Shown: positions 7,425 to 18,114 of the stretch, one piece after another | Numbering within the stretch: the stretch's first letter is position 1 | How the letters are laid out: each line of letters begins with the position of its first letter | Source of the DNA: VRUE01 sp963796705 | GTDB lineage: Bacteria; Actinomycetota; Thermoleophilia; Solirubrobacterales; 70-9 | Length of the DNA stretch: 64,000 nt | Assembly (NCBI GenBank): GCA_963796705.1 | Contig: CAWCMK010000002.1 | Location: 248,001 to 312,000 of the forward strand | Direction of reading: 5' to 3' | Program-made: the position numbers and the translations under genes | Notes under the pieces: model-generated | The model's database searches: none | Seen by the model: the letters and a program-made list of their open reading frames with translations, nothing else | Told to the model about the DNA's origin: nothing

Positions 7425-9092
7425 ATGGAGATCAAGCCCGACGAGATCGCATCGATCCTGCGAGAGCGAATCGAGGGGATGGACAACACGAGCGCCGACC
7501 TCTCAGAGGTGGGCACCGTGCTGTCGGTCGCAGACGGAATCGCCCGCGTTCACGGCCTCGACAACTGCATGGCACTGGAGATGCTCGAATTTCCGCACGG
7601 CGTCACCGGCCTGGCGCTGAACCTCGAGGCCGACAACGTCGGTTCCGTGCTCTTCGGCGAGTGGGAGAGGATCGTCGAGGGCGATACCGTGAAGCGCACC
7701 GGTCGCCTGCTCGAGATCCCGGTCGGTGAGGAGCTGCTGGGTCGGATGGTCGACCCGCTCGGCCGGCCGCTTGATGGCAAGGGCGAAGTCGGCACCACGC
7801 AGACCCGCCCGGCGGAGTTCAAAGCCCCGGGCGTCGTCCAGCGCCAACCGGTCACCGAGCCGGTTCAAACCGGCCTGATGTCGATCGACGGAATGATCCC
7901 GGTCGGCCGCGGCCAACGAGAGCTGATCATCGGCGATCGCCAGACCGGCAAGACCGCGATCGCAGTCGACACGATCATCAACAACAAGGACAAGGACCTG
8001 ATCTGCATCTACGTCGCGGTTGGGCAGCGGATGTCGACCGTCGTGCAGCTGCGCGAGATCCTCGAGGAAAACGGCGCGATGGAGAACACAATCATCGTCG
8101 CCGCTCCCGCAGATGAGGCGGCGCCGATCAAGTTCATCGCTCCCTATGCCGGCTGCGCGATGGGTGAGCATTTCCTCTACGACGGCAAGGCCGCGCTGGC
8201 GATCTATGACGATCTCACCAAGCACGCCTATGCCTACCGCCAGATGTCGCTGCTGCTGCGGCGCCCACCGGGTCGGGAGGCCTATCCCGGCGACGTCTTC
8301 TACCTGCACTCGCGGCTCCTCGAGCGGGCGGTGAAACTCAATGACGAGCTCGGCGGCGGTTCGCTGACGGCGCTGCCGATAATCGAGACGCAGGCCTCCG
8401 ATGTCTCCGCCTACATTCCGACGAACGTGATCTCGATTACCGACGGCCAGATCTTCCTCGAGTCCGATCTCTTCAACTCGGGCGTGCGACCAGCGATCAA
8501 TGTCGGCATCTCGGTCTCCCGGGTGGGCGGCAACGCCCAGACCAAGGCAATGAAGAAGGTCGCCGGGAAACTGCGCCTCGACCTCTCCCAGTACCGCGAC
8601 CTCGAGGCCTTCGCTCAGTTCGGCTCCGAGCTCGACCCGGAGACGCAGAAATCGCTCAACCGGGGCGAGCGGCTCGTCGAGCTGCTCAAACAGAAAGAGC
8701 GCGAACCGCTCGAGATGGCCGACCAGGTGGCGGCGATCTACTCCGGAACGGGTGGCTTCCTGGACCGAATCAAGGTCGAGCGGGTCGGAGAGTTCCTCAG
8801 GGACCTGCGCCTGCACCTACGCGCCGAGAAGTCGGAGCTGCTCGAGCGGATCTCCGAGAGCGGCAAGCTCGAGGAGGCCGACGAGGAGGAGCTTGGGGCG
8901 GAGATCACCGAGTTCATCAACGACTTTGGGCCCGACTTCGACAAACACGGTGATCCACTGGAGCCGGGCGAGTCCGACCGGGTCGGCTCCCCTGAGGAAG
9001 GTCCGAAATCGGACCGCGCCGAGGTGACCGGCGGCGCCGAGAGCGAGGGCGAGAACGAGAGCGAGGAGGAGAAGGAGGCCGCGCCCGCCTGA
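7425..9092 (+). CDS. atpA: ATP synthase F1 subunit alpha
   Basis: 555-residue non-catalytic nucleotide-binding subunit. The P-loop GDRQTGKT starts at residue 170 and the family signature PAINVGISVSRVGG is present (near 360). The core ends near EFINDFGPDF at about residue 505. After it comes a roughly 50-residue tail, strongly acidic and disordered in look, ending SEEEKEAAPA, which is absent from most alpha subunits. Mycobacterial alpha also has a C-terminal extension that restrains ATP hydrolysis; whether this one does so is unknown. AAGGGA lies upstream of the ATG. Confidence 0.97.
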   Translation: MEIKPDEIASILRERIEGMDNTSADLSEVGTVLSVADGIARVHGLDNCMALEMLEFPHGVTGLALNLEADNVGSVLFGEWERIVEGDTVKRTGRLLEIPVGEELLGRMVDPLGRPLDGKGEVGTTQTRPAEFKAPGVVQRQPVTEPVQTGLMSIDGMIPVGRGQRELIIGDRQTGKTAIAVDTIINNKDKDLICIYVAVGQRMSTVVQLREILEENGAMENTIIVAAPADEAAPIKFIAPYAGCAMGEHFLYDGKAALAIYDDLTKHAYAYRQMSLLLRRPPGREAYPGDVFYLHSRLLERAVKLNDELGGGSLTALPIIETQASDVSAYIPTNVISITDGQIFLESDLFNSGVRPAINVGISVSRVGGNAQTKAMKKVAGKLRLDLSQYRDLEAFAQFGSELDPETQKSLNRGERLVELLKQKEREPLEMADQVAAIYSGTGGFLDRIKVERVGEFLRDLRLHLRAEKSELLERISESGKLEEADEEELGAEITEFINDFGPDFDKHGDPLEPGESDRVGSPEEGPKSDRAEVTGGAESEGENESEEEKEAAPA

Positions 9093-9115
9093 GCGGGGCG
9101 CCTCACGAGCAGCCC

Positions 9116-10036
9116 ATGCCCTCCCAGAAGGACGTCAAAAGCCGGATCGCGTCGGTTAAGAACATCAACAAGATCACGCGGGCGATGGAGATGGTCGCGG
9201 CGGCGCGCCTGCGCCGTGCGGAGGAGCGGATCGAGGCCCTGCGCCCGTTCGCCCTGGGCATGCGTCGCCTTGCCCGGCGCGCGGCCGAGCAAGCCGGGGG
9301 CGTGCCCAGGGTGCCGGTGCTCGAGGAGCGCCGCGAGGCCAAGACGGTGGGCGTCGTCTTGGTGACCGGTGACCGCGGGCTGGCGGGCGCCTTCAATACC
9401 AACATCATCCGCGAGGGGATGCGGCTCGGCACCGAGCTGCGCGAGCGAAGCATCGAGCCCTCCTACTCGGCGATTGGCCGCAAGGGCGTTTCGGCGCTGA
9501 CCTTCCGCAAGCAGGAGCTGCGCTCGACCTATATCGGCTTCACCGACCGGCCCGGTTTCGCCAACGCCCGTGAGATAGGGGAGGAGATGACCGCTGCCTA
9601 TGTCGATGGCGACCTCGACCGAGTCGAGCTTGTCTACAACCGCTATGTCTCGCCCCTGACTCAGAACGTCTGGCGCCAGACGCTGCTGCCCCTGCAGCAG
9701 GCGGATGTGATCGGCGAGGGGACCGAGTTTGAGCAAGAGGAAGGCGAGGAGATCGAGATCGAGAGGGCCCACAGCCGGGCGCTCTGGAACTACGAGCCCG
9801 AGGCCGAGATCCTCCTGGCCCAGCTGATTCCCGAGTACGTGAACATATCCGTCTATCGGGCGCTGCTCGAGTCGGCGGCCTCGGAGCTCGGGGCGCGGAT
9901 GACGGCGATGCGCAACGCGGCGGAGAACGCCGAAGAGATGATCGGCGACCTGACGCTCGAAATGAACCGGGTGCGCCAAGCGGACATCACGCAGGAGATC
10001 CTCGAGGTGGTCGCCGGCGCCGAGGCGCTCGGTTGA
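9116..10036 (+). CDS. atpG: ATP synthase F1 subunit gamma
   Basis: 306-residue rotor shaft. The N-terminal helix SRIASVKNINKITRAMEMVAA and the C-terminal helix ending around MTAMRNAAENAEEMIGDL form the coiled coil that turns inside the hexamer. The middle Rossmann-like domain carries an acidic insertion (EFEQEEGEEIEIE, about residues 203-215). Insertions in this area are also seen in mycobacterial gamma. ATG 9116 is 23 nt after atpA. Confidence 0.95.
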   Translation: MPSQKDVKSRIASVKNINKITRAMEMVAAARLRRAEERIEALRPFALGMRRLARRAAEQAGGVPRVPVLEERREAKTVGVVLVTGDRGLAGAFNTNIIREGMRLGTELRERSIEPSYSAIGRKGVSALTFRKQELRSTYIGFTDRPGFANAREIGEEMTAAYVDGDLDRVELVYNRYVSPLTQNVWRQTLLPLQQADVIGEGTEFEQEEGEEIEIERAHSRALWNYEPEAEILLAQLIPEYVNISVYRALLESAASELGARMTAMRNAAENAEEMIGDLTLEMNRVRQADITQEILEVVAGAEALG

Positions 10037-10073
10037 GAGCGCGACAATCTGTCTGAAGGAGAGACGAAGACGA

Positions 10074-11492
<1,419 letters not shown>

Positions 11493-11503
11493 GTGAACGC
11501 CCA

Positions 11504-11908
11504 ATGACCACATTCGGCGTGGAGGTGTTCACCCCAGAGGGAGAGATCTTCAGCGGCGAGGTGCACCAGATCTCGACCCGCACCTCGGTGGGGGAGATCG
11601 GGATCCTCGCCAACCACGCGCCGCTGCTGGCACAGCTGCGCCCGGCGGAGCTGCGCCTGCACGTCAGTGACTCGGAGACAAAGACTTTCGCCCAGTCACA
11701 CGGATGGCTGCAGGTCTTCGGTAACCACGCGAGACTCCTGCTCGAGGAGGCGATCGCCCCCGAGCAGCTCGATGTTACCTCGCTCAGGGAGGAGCTCGGC
11801 GGCGCCGAACAGCGCCTGGCGGAGTCCGAGGATGGTTCCGGTGCCCACGCTCGCGCCGAGAAGGACCGGGCCCGTGCGGAGGCGTTTCTCGCGATCGCCC
11901 GAGGATGA
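11504..11908 (+). CDS. atpC: ATP synthase F1 subunit epsilon
   Basis: 134-residue central-stalk subunit. The N-terminal beta-sandwich (about 1-85) includes the GEIGILANHAPLLAQLRP signature. A C-terminal helix-turn-helix follows (about 90-134, rich in Glu, Ala and Arg), the part that regulates hydrolysis in other bacteria. It is the last gene of the operon, 11 nt after atpD. About 107 nt without a clear terminator separate it from the next gene. Confidence 0.93.
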   Translation: MTTFGVEVFTPEGEIFSGEVHQISTRTSVGEIGILANHAPLLAQLRPAELRLHVSDSETKTFAQSHGWLQVFGNHARLLLEEAIAPEQLDVTSLREELGGAEQRLAESEDGSGAHARAEKDRARAEAFLAIARG

Positions 11909-12015
11909 GTCGGCGGTTTCGATGCCGCACCGCAGGACGGCGTCACTCGACTTGAACTGCAGACGGCCTGCTCAACTCAGCGAGCTGCGCGCCGGGTGCG
12001 GGACCGGGCGCTGAT

Positions 12016-13107
12016 ATGAGCGAGGAGCTCATCGCTTTGGCCTCGCGGCTGATCGGATACGACAGCTCGACGGCCGACGGCATTATTGAGGCCGCCGGCT
12101 TCGTCGAGGGATGGCTCGAAGCCCGCGGCGTAGCGGTCGCGGCCGAAGAGGTTCGCGGCCTCCCCGTGCTCAAGGCCGAAGTTGGACCCGAGGGGGCGCC
12201 GACGGTCGTTCTGCACGGCCATCTCGACGTGGTCCCGGCCCCTGAGGGTCAGTTCGAAGCTCGCCTTGAGGGCGACCGGCTCTACGGGCGCGGCGCCTAT
12301 GACATGAAGGGGGCGCTTGCCGCGATGCTGCTGACCCTCGTCGGGATGCGGGAACAGTCGGATGTGCGGGTCAGGATGGCGATCGTCGGTGACGAGGAGT
12401 CCGAGGAGGCCGCCGAGCGCGGCAGCGACCACCTCGTGGACGGCGGCTTCGTCGGCGACTTCGCGATCACCGGGGAGCCGACCGACCTGCAGATCGGCGT
12501 CGAGGCGAAGGGCGTCCTCGCGCTGCGGCTGCTCGTTAGCGGGGTCGCCGCCCACGGCGCAACGCCATGGCTCGGCGAAAACGCGATCCTCAGAGCCCAC
12601 GAAGTTTTCCGCAGCATTGAGTCGCTACCGTTTGCCCGTCAGAGCTCGGAGCTGTTCGACCGCCCCTCGATCAACCTCGGTCGGATTCTCGGCGGCGACG
12701 CTCTCAACAAGGTCCCCGACCGCTGTGCAATCGACGTCGACATCCGCTACCTCCCCGAACAGGATCCCGAGGCGATCCTCGACGAAGTGCGCGGGATCGG
12801 GCCGGAGGTCGCGGTGAGGACCCTCTTCGCGCGCCCACCCGCGGTCGTGGACCGTGATTCCGCCTTTGTCCGCGTGCTGCGAACCGCGGTCGGCGAGCAC
12901 CACGGCGGCGAGCCGATGAGCGTCGGACGCGACGGGGCCTCCGACGCGGTTTCGTTCCTGCGGGTCGGCGTGCCGGCGGTCGAGTTCGGCCCGCTCGGCG
13001 CCGGGCATCATGGGCCCGAGGAGTGGGTCTCGCTTCCATCTCTTGACGCCTATCAGCAGACCCTCCGGACCTTTCTGCGCGCGCTCCCAGGGCGGCTCCA
13101 TGGTTGA
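12016..13107 (+). CDS. M20 family metallopeptidase (ArgE/DapE type)
   Basis: 363-residue zinc amidohydrolase of the ArgE/DapE/CPG2 family. Metal-site motifs are LHGHLDVVPAP (His and Asp), YGRGAYDMKGALAAML with its Asp, VGDEESEE with the catalytic Glu pair, and a C-terminal GPLGAGHHGPEEWV His. The lid (dimerisation) domain lies about residues 170-285. Closest roles in the family are succinyl-diaminopimelate desuccinylase and acetylornithine deacetylase; the sequence alone does not decide. Its last codons overlap the LCP gene start by 8 nt, so the two are probably one operon and a role in cell-wall precursor (DAP) supply is plausible. Confidence 0.85.
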   Translation: MSEELIALASRLIGYDSSTADGIIEAAGFVEGWLEARGVAVAAEEVRGLPVLKAEVGPEGAPTVVLHGHLDVVPAPEGQFEARLEGDRLYGRGAYDMKGALAAMLLTLVGMREQSDVRVRMAIVGDEESEEAAERGSDHLVDGGFVGDFAITGEPTDLQIGVEAKGVLALRLLVSGVAAHGATPWLGENAILRAHEVFRSIESLPFARQSSELFDRPSINLGRILGGDALNKVPDRCAIDVDIRYLPEQDPEAILDEVRGIGPEVAVRTLFARPPAVVDRDSAFVRVLRTAVGEHHGGEPMSVGRDGASDAVSFLRVGVPAVEFGPLGAGHHGPEEWVSLPSLDAYQQTLRTFLRALPGRLHG

Positions 13108-14734
13108 GACAGCGTTTCCCAAACCGCCCCCGGAGGGGGACCACGAGCCGCCGCCCAAGCCAAAGCGCTTCTGGTGGCGTTTCACGCTCGCCTCCGTGCT
13201 GATAGTCGCGACCTCCGCCGCCGCGACCGCCGCCGGCGCGTTGCTCTACATCGACAGCATCGCGCACGCCCTCGGACACAACAACAAGCTCCATGACAAG
13301 CTCCAGACGGCGCTGGCTGAGATCGAACCCGGGGAACCGCAGACGATTCTGATCCTCGGCTCCGACAAACGCGCCAACCTCGGCGAAGAACGCGGCCGCT
13401 CGGACACCACGATCCTTCTCCGCATCGATCCCGGTGAGGACCGCATCGCGGTGATGTCGATACCGCGTGACCTGAAGGTCGAAATCCCCGGCTACGGGAC
13501 CGAAAAGTTCAACGCCGCCTACTCCGATGGGGGTCCCAAGCTGACCCTCCAGCTGGTCAAGGAACTGACCGGCTTGACGGTCAACCACGTGGTTAACGTC
13601 GACTTCCTCGGCTTCGTCCGCGCGGTAGACGCGATCGGCTGCGTCTACACGGACGTGGACCGCCGCTACTTTCACTCGAATCTCGGCGTGCCGCCCTCAG
13701 AACAGTATTCGGAAATCAACATCCAGCCCGGCTACCAGTTGCTCTGCGGCAAAAAGGCGCTGGAGTACGTCCGCTACCGCCATACCGACACCGACATCGT
13801 CCGCTCGGCCCGCCAGCAATCATTCATCAGCGACGCCCGTCACCAGGTCTCGCTGAACGACCTGGTGTTCGACCAGAAGCACCTGATCGACATCTTCACC
13901 GAATACACGCAGTCGGATATCAACAACACGACCGAACTGCTCGAAGTCTTGCAACTCGCGGTCGCCGCCCGCGGCGCTTCGATCGATCAGATCCATTTTC
14001 CGGCCGAACTCGGTCCCAGCTTCGTTTATTCCTCGGAGAGCAAAATCCACCACGCGGTGAAGGAATTCCTCGGCGAAACGGCGACCAGCGGGAGCGAATT
14101 CCCGGAAAAGACCTTCGCCTCTTCGAAATCGAAGAAGAAGTCGAAGGGCGGCCACCACAAGAGCAAGAACCAGAAGCAAAAGCACAAGCCGCTGGTCAAG
14201 GTGGCGCCGCCGGGCGGTGACGGATTGGTTCCAGCGCGGGAATCCGGCGAAGCGGAGGCAAAGATCGTCGCCCGCAAGGTTGGCGGTGGCTTCCCCGTCT
14301 TTTATCCGACACGGCTGCCTGCGGGCGCCGCATACGTCCAAAGCGACCCCTACGAACACATCGTCGATCCGCGCGTGTACCACCTCAAGGATGGGAATGA
14401 AATGCGCCACGGCGCCTACCGGATGGTCTCCTTCTACCAGCCCGAATATGAACTCAACTACTTCGGGATCCAGGGGATCCAGGGCTGGACGGATCCGCCG
14501 ATTCTCGATAATCCGAGCGAAACACGGACGATCAACGGGCGGGAATACGAGATCTACGTCGACGGCGAAAATGTCAAGCTGGTCGCCTGGCACCGCGGTG
14601 ATGACACCTACTGGGTGTCGAACAGCCTGCAGCAGTCGCTGAGCAACGAGCAGATGATGGGCATCGCCCGTTCCGCGCACGTGATCATCCCGAAGTCAAG
14701 GCATATGAACAACCGTGCGAGAGGGAACGGATGA
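13100..14734 (+). CDS. LytR-CpsA-Psr (LCP) family cell-wall glycopolymer ligase
   Basis: 544 residues: short cytoplasmic N-terminus, one membrane anchor (about 28-50), then the LCP domain (about 75-235) with ILGSDKRANLGEERGRSDT, MSIPRDLKVEIPGYG and YVRYRHTDTDIVRSARQQ, where the conserved Asp and Arg residues bind the polyprenyl pyrophosphate. A Lys/Ser-rich linker (near 345-375) and a second C-terminal globular domain follow. LCP enzymes transfer glycopolymers from lipid carriers to peptidoglycan outside the cell. I chose ATG 13100 as the protein then begins with a normal cytoplasmic tail. It overlaps the M20 gene by 8 nt and ends in an ATGA overlap with the dehydrogenase gene. Outside the anchor its Glu codons are mostly GAA. 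Confidence 0.93.
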   Translation: MVETAFPKPPPEGDHEPPPKPKRFWWRFTLASVLIVATSAAATAAGALLYIDSIAHALGHNNKLHDKLQTALAEIEPGEPQTILILGSDKRANLGEERGRSDTTILLRIDPGEDRIAVMSIPRDLKVEIPGYGTEKFNAAYSDGGPKLTLQLVKELTGLTVNHVVNVDFLGFVRAVDAIGCVYTDVDRRYFHSNLGVPPSEQYSEINIQPGYQLLCGKKALEYVRYRHTDTDIVRSARQQSFISDARHQVSLNDLVFDQKHLIDIFTEYTQSDINNTTELLEVLQLAVAARGASIDQIHFPAELGPSFVYSSESKIHHAVKEFLGETATSGSEFPEKTFASSKSKKKSKGGHHKSKNQKQKHKPLVKVAPPGGDGLVPARESGEAEAKIVARKVGGGFPVFYPTRLPAGAAYVQSDPYEHIVDPRVYHLKDGNEMRHGAYRMVSFYQPEYELNYFGIQGIQGWTDPPILDNPSETRTINGREYEIYVDGENVKLVAWHRGDDTYWVSNSLQQSLSNEQMMGIARSAHVIIPKSRHMNNRARGNG

Positions 14735-16050
14735 GCAGCGGGCGCGAGCCGATCGGCGTCATCGGCGTCGGCTGGGTTGGTCTGGTGACGGCCGCCTGTT
14801 TCGCCGAGCTCGGCCACCGGGTCGTCGCACGCGACATCGTCGCGGAGAAGGTCGAGGCGCTCGCCGGTGGCAGGGTGACGATCCATGAGCCGAGCCTCGC
14901 GGAGCTGGTTGCCCGAAACGCCGAGCGGCTGACGTTCACGACCGAGATGGATTCTGTCCTTGAGGCCGCGAACCTGCTGTTCGTCTGCGTCGACACGCCG
15001 CCCACCCACTCCGGAGACGCAGATCTCTCGCGGGTGCGTGCGGTCGTCGAGGAGCTCGAAGGCGGTGACCGGGGCCACGTGCTGATCATGAAGAGCACGG
15101 TCCCGGCCGGCACCGGTGCCTCGATCCGGCGGGAGCTTGGGCCTGGCCTGGCCTATGTCTCCTGCCCTGAGTTCCTCAAGGAGGGTTCTGCGGTCGAGGA
15201 TTTCATGCGCCCCGATCGGGTGGTGATCGGGGCCGAGCCCGAGGACCGGGAGGCGGGGGACCGGGTCGCCGCATTGTATGAGCCGCTCGGCGGGGAGCGG
15301 GTGCGGACCGATGTCGCCAGCGCCGAGATGATCAAGCTCGCCTCCAATGCCTTCCTGGCGACGAAGATTTCCTTCGTGAACGAGATCGCGAACGTCTGTG
15401 AGGAGGTTGGCGCCGACGTCACCGAGGTCGCGCGGGGCATGGGGTTGGACAGCCGCATCGGCTCCTCGTTCCTGCGCGCCGGCATCGGCTACGGGGGCAG
15501 CTGCTTCCCGAAGGACGTCAGCGCCCTGAAGATGCTCGCCGGCAACACCGGTTACCACTTCCAGCTGCTCAACGCGGTGATAGAGGTCAACGAGCTCCAG
15601 AAGCGACGCGTGGTCGGCAAGCTGCAGAGGCACCTCGGTTCCTTGCTGGGACGCCGCATCGCGCTCCTCGGCCTGGCCTTCAAGCCCGATACCGACGACA
15701 TGCGGGAGGCTTCGAGCCTGGTCCTCGCGGCGCGTCTACAGGGCGAGGGGGCCCAGGTCGTCGCCTATGACCCGGTCGCCGCGGGTCGCGCTCGCGAGCT
15801 GATGCGGTCGGTTGAGCTGGCCGGCTCAGCGCTGGAGGCGCTGGACGGGGCCGATGCGGCCGTGCTGGTCACCGAGTGGCAGGAGTTCGCTGATCTCGAC
15901 TGGCGAGCAGCGGCCGCGTGCATGTCTCGCCCGCTGCTGGTCGACGGGCGCAACTTCCTCGACAGTGCCACCCTGCGCGCTGCCGGCTTCGCCTATGAGG
16001 GGATCGGTCGCGCCTCAGAGAGCGACCGCGCCGCGAGCGTCGCGGACTGA
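14731..16050 (+). CDS. UDP-glucose/GDP-mannose family 6-dehydrogenase
   Basis: 439-residue NAD-dependent enzyme that oxidises a nucleotide sugar to the uronic acid in two steps. The N-terminal Rossmann motif is GVGWVGL. The catalytic thiol is Cys258 in GYGGSCFPKDV, and Lys in EMIKLASNAFLATKISFVNE belongs to the active site. A C-terminal UDP-binding domain begins near LGRRIALLGLAFKPDTDDMRE. UDP-glucose 6-dehydrogenase (Ugd) is most likely; GDP-mannose or UDP-ManNAc dehydrogenases share these motifs. The ATGA overlap with the LCP gene and the sugar genes downstream support an envelope polysaccharide operon. Confidence 0.92.
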   Translation: MSSGREPIGVIGVGWVGLVTAACFAELGHRVVARDIVAEKVEALAGGRVTIHEPSLAELVARNAERLTFTTEMDSVLEAANLLFVCVDTPPTHSGDADLSRVRAVVEELEGGDRGHVLIMKSTVPAGTGASIRRELGPGLAYVSCPEFLKEGSAVEDFMRPDRVVIGAEPEDREAGDRVAALYEPLGGERVRTDVASAEMIKLASNAFLATKISFVNEIANVCEEVGADVTEVARGMGLDSRIGSSFLRAGIGYGGSCFPKDVSALKMLAGNTGYHFQLLNAVIEVNELQKRRVVGKLQRHLGSLLGRRIALLGLAFKPDTDDMREASSLVLAARLQGEGAQVVAYDPVAAGRARELMRSVELAGSALEALDGADAAVLVTEWQEFADLDWRAAAACMSRPLLVDGRNFLDSATLRAAGFAYEGIGRASESDRAASVAD

Positions 16051-16054
16051 GACA

Positions 16055-17044
16055 GTGCAGGCGATCATCCTCGTCGGGGGAGAAGGGACGCGGCTGCGGC
16101 CGCTCACGGAGTCAATCCCAAAGCCGGCCCTGACGCTGGTCGATCGCCCCTTCCTGGCCTACATGATCGAGTGGCTTGGCGGCCACGGAGTCGAGGAGGT
16201 GATCCTCGCCTGCGGCTTTTTGCCCGACGTTCTTCGCGAAGCCCTCGGCGAGAAGGACCACGGGGGAGTGCGACTTCGCTACATCGCCGAGCCGCGTCCT
16301 CTGGGGACGGCTGGGGCGATTCGCTTCGCGGCGGACCAGCTCGGGGGGGAGCTCGGCGAGCGCTTCCTGGCGCTCAACGGCGACGTTCTCACCGACCTCG
16401 ACCTGAGCGCGCTGACCATGGCCCACAGGAGCCGGGGCGCGCGGGCCACCATCGCGCTGCACCCGGTCTCGGATTCGGCCGCATACGGGCTCGTGCGCAG
16501 TAAGGCTGATGGCGATGTGCTCGCGTTCCTCGAGAAGACCGGCGACGCCGTCCCCGGTGAGATCAACGCCGGCATGTACGTGCTCGAGCGCTCCGTCTTG
16601 GACCTGATCCCGCCCGCCGAGGCGGTCTCGATCGAGCGCGATGTCTTCCCGCGGTTGGTCGGCGACGGCCTCGGCTGTCTGCTGCTGGACGGCTACTGGA
16701 TGGATATCGGAACCCCCGGCCGCTACCTGCAGGCGACCTGGGACATTCTCGAAGGGACTGTCCAGAGCCAGGTCAAGACGACCGCACAAGGTCTCTACGT
16801 CGGCCAGGACGCTGAGATCGCCGGGGACGCCGTGGTGGGCCCCCGTGCCGTGATTGGCCCCGGCACCCGCCTCGCCGCCGGCGCGCAGGTGCGCGAATCG
16901 GTTCTGCTTGAGGGCTGTGCGATCGGCGAGGGCGCGCGGGTGGAGAGGTCGATTCTCGCGGCTGGGGTAGAGCTCGGGGCGGGCACGGTCCTCGAAGACG
17001 CGGTCCTCGGCCGAGATGAAAGGGTTCCCGCCCGATGTCCCTGA
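16055..17044 (+). CDS. NDP-sugar nucleotidyltransferase with left-handed beta-helix tail
   Basis: 329 residues. The N-terminal nucleotidyltransferase domain has LVGGEGTRLRPLTESIPKP and LALNGDVLTDLD metal/sugar motifs. The C-terminal hexapeptide repeats (from about 250, e.g. VVGPRAVIGPGTRLAAGA) predict a left-handed beta-helix, as in GDP-mannose pyrophosphorylases and archaeal Sugar-1-P transferases. I chose GTG 16055, 4 nt after the dehydrogenase stop, since homology starts there. It overlaps the next gene by 10 nt. With a PGI/PMI enzyme next door, mannose-1-phosphate guanylyltransferase is a reasonable guess (inference). Confidence 0.88.
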   Translation: MQAIILVGGEGTRLRPLTESIPKPALTLVDRPFLAYMIEWLGGHGVEEVILACGFLPDVLREALGEKDHGGVRLRYIAEPRPLGTAGAIRFAADQLGGELGERFLALNGDVLTDLDLSALTMAHRSRGARATIALHPVSDSAAYGLVRSKADGDVLAFLEKTGDAVPGEINAGMYVLERSVLDLIPPAEAVSIERDVFPRLVGDGLGCLLLDGYWMDIGTPGRYLQATWDILEGTVQSQVKTTAQGLYVGQDAEIAGDAVVGPRAVIGPGTRLAAGAQVRESVLLEGCAIGEGARVERSILAAGVELGAGTVLEDAVLGRDERVPARCP

Positions 17045-18024
17045 TCGACGATGTCCTGGCGATCCCCGATCACCTCGGCGACGCTCTCTGGCGGGTCGCA
17101 TCGGCGCGTCTGGAGGTGGGCCGATCGGCTGGGGTGATCGTCTGCGGGATGGGCGGCTCTGCGATCGGCGGTGATCTCGCGAGCGCCGTGCTCGGCGACC
17201 GTTTGGAAGCACCGTTGCTCACCGTGCGCGGCTATGAGCTGCCCGGCTGGGTGGACGGTGACTGGACCGCGATCTGTTCGTCTTACTCCGGCAATACGGA
17301 GGAGACCCTTGCCTGCTTTGAGGCGGCCGGCCAGCGCGGTAGCCGCCGCATCGCGGTCAGCACCGGCGGCGGGCTGGTCGCGGGCGCCCGCGAGGAAGGC
17401 GTCCCGGTGATCGGTCTGCCGGGCATTCTGCAGCCCCGCGCTGCGGTCGCATACATGTTCGTTGCCGCCGCCGAGGGAGCTGCGGCGGCCGGAATCGCTC
17501 CCCGAATTGTCGAGGAGATCGAGGCCGCGGCCGAATTCCTGCGGGAGCGCTCTGAGGAGCTGCACGAGCGGGCTGCGGAGATCGGCGCCCTTCTCGGGGG
17601 TACGGGAATCCCCGTCATCGGCGGAGCCGGGCTGACCGCTGCCGTCGCTCGCCGCTGGAAGACGCAGCTAAACGAGAACTCGAAGTTGCCGGCGTTCTTC
17701 TCAGAGCTGCCGGAGGCCGATCACAATGAGATCTGTGGCTGGGACGGTATGCCCGAGGGGGCTGGCGCGAACGTCGTACTGCTCGAGGATCCCGCCCAGG
17801 GAGAGCGCCTGCGGCGTCGCTTCGAGCTCACCGGAGAGGCGATCGCCGCCAGCGGCGTCCCCCTGATCCGGGTCCAGGCCGAGGGGGATTCTCGGACCGC
17901 GCGGGTGCTCTGGACGGTGATGCTCGGCGACCTCCTCTCGCTTGCGTTGGCCGAGGCACGCGGGGTCGATCCCCTGGCGGTCGAGGCGATCGATTCGCTC
18001 AAGTCCGAGCTGGCCCGGCCCTAG
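17035..18024 (+). CDS. Bifunctional phosphoglucose/phosphomannose isomerase
   Basis: 329 residues of the PGI/PMI family (two SIS folds). The N-terminal SIS domain has VCGMGGSAIGGDLAS and SSYSGNTEETLACF, which bind the sugar phosphate. The C-terminal part has QLNENSKLPAFFSELPEADH with the Glu and His expected to catalyse ring opening and isomerisation. It interconverts Glc6P or Man6P with Fru6P, feeding nucleotide-sugar synthesis. Overlap with the nucleotidyltransferase gene indicates a single transcript from the M20 gene to here. Confidence 0.9.
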   Translation: MSLIDDVLAIPDHLGDALWRVASARLEVGRSAGVIVCGMGGSAIGGDLASAVLGDRLEAPLLTVRGYELPGWVDGDWTAICSSYSGNTEETLACFEAAGQRGSRRIAVSTGGGLVAGAREEGVPVIGLPGILQPRAAVAYMFVAAAEGAAAAGIAPRIVEEIEAAAEFLRERSEELHERAAEIGALLGGTGIPVIGGAGLTAAVARRWKTQLNENSKLPAFFSELPEADHNEICGWDGMPEGAGANVVLLEDPAQGERLRRRFELTGEAIAASGVPLIRVQAEGDSRTARVLWTVMLGDLLSLALAEARGVDPLAVEAIDSLKSELARP

Positions 18025-18114
18025 CCCGACGGACCCCCCGCACGCCTGCCCCTCGGCCTCCCTGAGCGCGACCAGAACCCTATCCTTCGGTCTCGGCAAC
18101 GAAGAAAGGACTCG

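Noticed and set aside
7503..8816. 437-residue minus-strand frame opposite atpA
   Set aside because: atpA is certain, and the antisense frame has no motif or start signal. Similar antisense frames opposite glyA, the DUF354 gene and secA were rejected for the same reason.
18025..18114. SAH riboswitch before ahcY
   Set aside because: The 90-nt leader does not show the conserved core I would expect. Only a covariance search could settle it.
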